Assembly: GCA_023014365.1 (NCBI GenBank)
Contig: JAEBUN010000001.1
Location: 1,550,001-1,614,000 of the forward strand
Length of the DNA stretch: 64,000 bases
Direction: 5' to 3'
Origin: Lepiota brunneoincarnata
Lineage: Eukaryota; Basidiomycota; Agaricomycetes; Agaricales; Agaricaceae
How positions within the stretch are numbered: position 1 is the stretch's first letter; each line of letters begins with the position of its first letter. The position numbers and the translations under genes were made by a program. The notes under the pieces were generated by a model. That model saw nothing but the letters and a program-made list of their open reading frames with translations. It made no database searches and was not told where the DNA came from. This document shows positions 58,939-64,000 of the stretch, piece by piece.

Positions 58939-60034
58939 CTAGAGGAGGTATGGAATTACAATCTTTCTCTCCTTCGGGTAGCTGTCCCCGAATTTCTCCT
59001 TGTACCACTGATGTCCTTTGTAAGCTCGAGGAAACATTAGCAGAACTTCTGTGAAAAAGAAAATCCAGGGAGGGGAGAGACCAGGGACAAAGTTGGATGC
59101 AGGTTCCTGGAGAATATGCCTGACAAGCGAGAAGAGATACGGAGGTGAGAGGATCGAGAGGATCGTTGGGAGTGAGAGCGAATGTCCGGATAAATGAAAG
59201 GGTAAGGGACCAGCCGCAAGTGCGAATCCAAGCCATTCAATCCATTCGCAGAAGTAGTTCGGGTAGGATATATACTTGTAGAGGAGACCATACGGGATAG
59301 CGTAGTATTCCTCCTTTCGCTTGCCATCTCCCGTTTCCCGGGATTTGCCTGCAGCATTGGCTTTGCGACGGATATTCATCAGAATCTCATCATGTATGAC
59401 ATTCCCAACAAAACCAACTGCCCACAAAGTCAATCCCAGCCGGTATTCGACTCGTTTCGTGGCGTAAGCGTTGCTGAACCATAGGTTTGTGAAAGGGCTC
59501 GAAAGATGTGCGCCCATCATGAAGCCGTTGAGGATATTGAAGAAGCCTCCGCAGAGTGTTACAATGATGTGCGACTTGGAGCGTGAGGGTGTTCGCAGAG
59601 GCGAGAGGATGGACCGATTGACATAGTGGAGAAGGAACAATGATGCCAGTAGACCTTGCGGTGACGTGATACTGGGTAATCCTGGATTTTGATATGCCAG
59701 GGGAGCAGTGATATAGGCATAAACGAACATCATTGGGGAAATTATTTCCATCACCATCCATGCTTTTCGTCCTGAACGGAGAATAAGTTTCGGCCCTGAT
59801 CGCCAGGACTTGGACCCACCATCAAACACGAGTATTCCATCATTTTTCGGGGCAAAGCGTCCAAAGGGGGCATTTACAAAGAGGGTTATTGGCGCTGTAC
59901 CAATGGAGAGGATGGTCAGCCACTTGCGTGAAACTGTGATGCGAGCTTGGTTAGGGTGATACAAGGAAGCAGGGAGACGACGTACGGTTGTAGGCCACAA
60001 AGGCAGGCCCAGTAGAAAACATGTTATTGTGCAT
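58939..60034 (-). CDS. Steroid 5-alpha-reductase-like membrane enzyme
   Basis: Two exons: 60034-59986 (MHNNMFSTGPAFVAYN) and 59933-58939, giving ~347 aa. Splicing out the 52-nt intron shifts from the unspliced frame that begins at 60195; the spliced N-terminus is the more protein-like. Family blocks: NAPFGRFAPKN, LLHYVNRSILSPLR, GGFFNILNGFMMGAHLS, LGLTLWAVGFVGNVIHDEIL, and the C-terminal YISYPNYFCEWIEWLGFAL and HQWYKEKFGDSYPKERKIVI. These match SRD5A1/2-type 3-oxo-5-alpha-steroid 4-dehydrogenases, which use NADPH to reduce a double bond in sterols or steroids in the ER membrane. In fungi the substrate is not established; polyprenol or enoyl reductases are related alternatives but have weaker motif agreement. 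Divergent from the ABCC gene (305-bp spacer). Confidence 0.85.
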
Positions 60035-60339
60035 GTCTGGCTCGGCGGGGAGACGCTAAGCACTGCCAACGTGTCAACAATCGCACGTGATACCGAGTCA
60101 ACAGGGGCCGAGGTTCTGGCTTGAACCTTGAAGCGCCAACGGCTCGTAGCGTTTGTTTCTGTTGCAGCCCATGCTGCGCTCAAAAAACTATACAAAAATC
60201 TAACTGAGTCTCCGCGTTCTGTGCCAATCTAGTGTCGCGCTTTCGCACGGTGCGGCGCGGGTAGCCGGAGACAGTCATGCGGTGGGCATTCAGTTCGGTG
60301 CTTATCACCCTTCATTGCTGACAACGCTGGCATTCATCA
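60035..60339. promoter_or_regulatory. Divergent intergenic region, reductase and ABCC transporter
   Basis: 305 bp between two start codons facing away from each other; any promoter elements for both genes must lie here or in the first introns. No specific motif was identified. Confidence 0.4.
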
Positions 60340-63300
60340 ATGGCAAGATACATGAATGCCCTTTGGGAATACTTGTGCGCTGGCCGTTTCCTAGGTTGGT
60401 TCGTAGACTCAATCATGATTCCTACCAGAATTACCCGAGACTCCCTGTGGTTTTTGTGCTTGGTTCCAGTGGTATCCTTACCAGTCTTGCTTATCCAATG
60501 CTTTCGGATAACCTGCATGTCGTCCTCAAAGTCGCAGGGTGGCGTCCCGAGGACCCGCGAGCCCAAGGGTACATTGCGCGGTGCCATTGAATTCCATGGC
60601 GGACACACTATCTTCGCTCTCATGGTGGTCCGGATGCTTGGCTGTACCTTTTTGTTCATCATATCGCTGTTCCTTAGGGTCAGAGATCATTCGGGGTTGA
60701 CGAGCCAACTTATTCATGGAATGGTTCCTTACTATGTGCGTCCCGGCCTTTCATTCAACCTTCCTTCAAACCCATCCCTAAGTCCTTTTTGCAAAGTTCT
60801 ACTCGATGATTCTGTCTTCCATATCGCTCTGTGACACTAGGTTTCAACCCACCTTCAGCCGGCACTGCTTCATTTTGCTCTTCGGCTCCTTTACTGTGAA
60901 CGTCCGCCGCAATGCGTGGCCTCTCGCAACATACACAGAAGTTCCGGCAGATGTTCAAGAAGGAGTATTCCTGTGGATCAAGTTATCTGTCCTTTTTGCT
61001 ACTGCAGTCTTGATACCCTTGCTCTCGCCTCGGAAGTACAAGCCCATCAACCCCGACGTAATCTTTCCAACAACCTCCCAAAAGCGCCGCTAATTTAACT
61101 GCATGTAGGAGCCCGCCGATGAGCCCAACCCCGAACAAACAACTTCGCTGTTTTCATTAGTGGTATACACGTTCCTGGATCCCTTGTTATTCCTCGCGGC
61201 CCGCCTGCCACATCTCGGGCACGACAAGCTATTTCCTCTGGCCGATTATGATTACTCTAAAAACACTACCAAACGAGCTTTTCCAGTAATGCACATGGGT
61301 CCTAGTACAAGTCTCTTACTCATACTGATGGGCTTGGTTTAGCATTTGGATATTTTTCAGGGAGCAAAGAAGAGACATCTATTTTTCGGTCTTATGAACA
61401 CTTACCGTAAGTTTTTATTTATTTAAATATTCTGTCACCCTTTGAATCCACATCCCTATCACATCCAGGTTATGAATATAGTGTTCTTGCCACAACCGTG
61501 GTCATTATGGCCGTTTCAAACTTAGCATTACCCTTGGGTATCAACAAAATCCTCAAGTACGTCATTTGGGCAATGGAAATATATGCCAGCTAAATTTCGG
61601 TTAGTTACCTTGAAACCGGAGGGCATGATGAGAGCATAAAACCTTGGTTCTGGATTCTCTGGTTGTTTGTTGGCCCTATGATCCATTCTCTGGCTCGGCA
61701 ATGGTATATCTTTATCGCGACCAGGATGCTAGTACACACCGAAGGACTCCTCACACAGCTGATCTTCGAACACAGTTTGCGAATTCGTATGAAAGCCGAG
61801 GCATCCGACAGACCAGGAACTCGTGGCTCTGGATCGGAGGCGTTACGACATGAGAATCGCAGAGCCAAGGCGGATAATCTGGTTGGAAAAATAAACAATC
61901 TTGTGACGACGGACATGACCAATGTCGTGGAAGCCAGGGATTTTCTTTTCCTCCGTAAGTCCCGTAGAATGTTGTCATGACGCAGATAATGATAAACGAC
62001 GAATAGTGGGATTTCACCCTTTGCAAATCACTCTCTGTGTCATATTCTTGTATCAGATTCTTGGGCCTAGGTAAGCCCGAGATTCTTGATACATGCGTTG
62101 AGAAATTGAGATGATTAGTACTTTCGTCGGGCTCGCTGTTATCCTAATAATGGCGCCCATACCAGCTTTGATCGCAAGACTGGTTCAGAAGGTTCAGATC
62201 GAGCGGATGAAAATGGTACGTTCAATTTCTGGCACTTGACCTTTTCTAATGCCCACGACAAGACGGACTCAAGGGTTCAAGCAGTGACAGAAAGTGTGTC
62301 TACGTGTCGCAAGTTCTCCGTTACCTTTCTATAACTTCGGCGTAGCTTGCAATGTCCTTCGGATGGTCAAGCTGTTCGGTTGGGAGTCCGAGATGCGAGA
62401 GCGGATTGCCGTTCGGAGGGCTGAGGAGGTCAAGTGGTTACGGAAACGCAGACTCTGCGATTTGGCGATTATCTTTGTCAAGTCAGTTTTTCTAATAATC
62501 AGCGGGACTATAACCACTGACTTCTGCCAGCTTCCTAATTCCTGCCTTCACAATGCTTGCAACATACGCTGTGTATACTACTGTTTGGAAAGAAGAACTG
62601 AGTGGTGCGTCAGGTTTCCCTTGTTTTACAAGCTACAAGTACCCACCTCGATCATAGCTGCTAAAGTCTTTTCGAGCATCTCCATCTTCACTTTATTGCG
62701 GCGGTCACTCCAGGGCTCCTTCCTCGGGTTATCACTCCTTGTAGAAGGTATTAGTAAAACGTTCTTCTGCCCACAGTCTCTTACCTCTGCCACACAGGCA
62801 AAGTTTCATTAGATCGCCTAACGGATTTCATGCAGAACACGGAGCTACTTGACTTCCTTAGACCACCCTCTGAGGAAGTTGTGAGCGACTATGAGAACAA
62901 ACCACCTCCGGACACTATTGGGTTCTGCAATGCCAATTTTACGTGGTCAAACGAAGGTGTAACTGATGCCCAGACGTTCACCCTTCGTGTGGAGGGAGAG
63001 TTAATCTTCAAGCAAGGTGGTTTCAATCTTGTTATTGGACCAACGTAAGTCTGGATCTGTTGTTTTCTTTAAGCCATGACTAACAGCCCTATCCAGGGGG
63101 TCCGGAAAAACATCGCTTTTGATGGCCCTCCTCGGTAACATTATTCTTTAGTATTGTTCCAAAGTGAATTTCTGACCCGTTTTAGGCGAAATGCATTTCG
63201 TACCCACCCAACCGCACTCATGGTACGGACTGCCACGTGAGAAGGGAGTTGCGTACGCCGCTCAGGAGTCTTGGGTGCAAAACGATACCATTCGTGGTAA

Positions 63301-64000
63301 CATATTATTTGGTGCTCAGTTCGACAAGGATCGTTATGAGGCTGGTTAGTATGGCCGCCATTCCTCTCGGTTTTCTTTCACGTCCTTGACGTCCTTTTGT
63401 TAGTGCTCCATCAATGTGGACTTGAACGAGACTTGGAGCTTTTTGAAGCGGGAGATATGACCGAAGTTGGTGAAAAAGGCCTTAGCTTGAGGTAAGTGTT
63501 CGGCGCAAAGATACCCAAGTTGAATAGGACTAATGTCGGTCATACGGTTAGCGGAGGGCAGAAGGTTGGAGGGCTGGTCAACCCTTATATAGTATTCTTA
63601 CTGATCAAGCTGCACCTTAGGCAAGAATCACACTTGCACGTGCCGTGTACTCTAAAGCGCAAATTCTTCTCTTGGATGATATACTCGCTGCTCTTGACGT
63701 TCATACGTAGGACCGCGGTTCGTTTAACTACGATATTACTCTGACTGTCTCACAGGTCGACTTGGGTTGTGGAGCAATGTCTCAGCGGAAACCTGTTCAG
63801 AGGACGAACAATCATACTCGTGGTGCGCTATTTGCCTTTACCTCGGGACTTTTTCGCTACAAGGCTCTCTCCCAGACTCATAATGTTGCTCTGACAAGCC
63901 ACCTGGCCGACTTCGTGGTCTCAATGGGCAGCAATGGATCGATTGCTAGTCAAGGGTCTGACGTATCCGTCGCCATCGCGAAGAGTGCTTTGTTGATGAC
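60340..64000 (+). CDS. ABCC-type (MRP) ABC transporter, 3' end outside the window
   Basis: Starts at ATG 60340 ([17 protein letters not shown]) and is split by many short introns. TMD0/linker blocks: [20 protein letters not shown] and [13 protein letters not shown] (~60900-61060), [18 protein letters not shown] and [12 protein letters not shown] (~61160-61265). TMD1: [20 protein letters not shown] (~61740-61800), [20 protein letters not shown] and [18 protein letters not shown] (~62360-62410). NBD1: Walker A GPT | [12 protein letters not shown] across the intron at 63047-63096, [19 protein letters not shown] (~63255-63315), signature SGGQK (~63550), Walker [16 protein letters not shown] (~63660-63705), ending [18 protein letters not shown]. 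The DD in place of DE in Walker B is usual for ABCC NBD1. It exports conjugates, drugs or metabolites across membranes using ATP. TMD2 and NBD2 should lie to the right. Confidence 0.88.

Noticed and set aside
60035..60195. Long unspliced N-terminus of the reductase from 60195
   Set aside because: Splicing out 59985-59934 needs a different upstream frame, which starts at 60034 with a protein-like N-terminus. The longer version has no family resemblance.
1..64000. CRISPR array, operon or bacterial mobile element
   Set aside because: No spaced repeats of the required kind, and the gene structure is clearly intron-containing and fungal.

Overview
The window reads as a piece of a filamentous basidiomycete genome, most likely an Agaricomycete and possibly Rhizoctonia-like. 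Three things suggest this: genes split by introns of about 50-65 nt, the basidiomycete-specific multi-pass membrane families DUF6533 and DUF6534, and tandem BTB/POZ genes. The organism is inferred from gene families; I could not run a search.

Layout. 1-2.7 kb holds two decayed LTR-retroelement fragments in opposite orientation. 3.2-5.6 kb has a 30-bp tandem repeat, a TPR-repeat fragment and a secreted protein whose frame breaks at a 10-C run. 8.4-9.8 kb holds a plus-strand DUF6533 membrane gene, followed by a 1246-bp Tc1/mariner element with an intact-looking transposase and a TA duplication. 11.6-14.5 kb encodes an RRM+YTH RNA-binding protein. 17.4-18.7 kb has a degenerate minus-strand locus with a split MYND finger, divergent from a complete four-exon TAF6 gene (18.8-20.4 kb).

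21-32 kb is a head-to-tail array of five DUF6533 copies on the minus strand. Two lie in a ~3.2-kb segmental duplication, one carries a 1-nt insertion and one is cut to its 5' exons. Three share a promoter block. 35.3-44.3 kb holds five minus-strand BTB/POZ genes in states from complete (361 and 367 aa) to ruined, interrupted by a plus-strand fungal membrane protein with a late frameshift.

45.3-49.5 kb is a three-exon gene for a ~1367-aa Ser-rich, mostly disordered protein, divergent from a SnoaL/NTF2-like gene. 54.9-56.9 kb is a complete DUF6534 membrane gene. A steroid 5-alpha-reductase-like gene (58.9-60.0 kb, minus) is divergent from an ABCC transporter that runs off the right edge after its first nucleotide-binding domain.

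How the parts relate. Conserved housekeeping genes (YTH, TAF6, the Ser-rich protein, reductase, ABCC) alternate with fast-changing paralogue arrays and mobile elements. The arrays (putative 7-TM proteins and BTB proteins) show birth, duplication and decay of copies and are the most unusual part. Splice sites were assigned by eye from GT/AG and reading frame, so exon edges are predictions. Large stretches (5.6-8.4, 14.6-17.4, 32.2-35.3, 50.2-54.9 and 56.9-58.9 kb) gave no gene I can defend.
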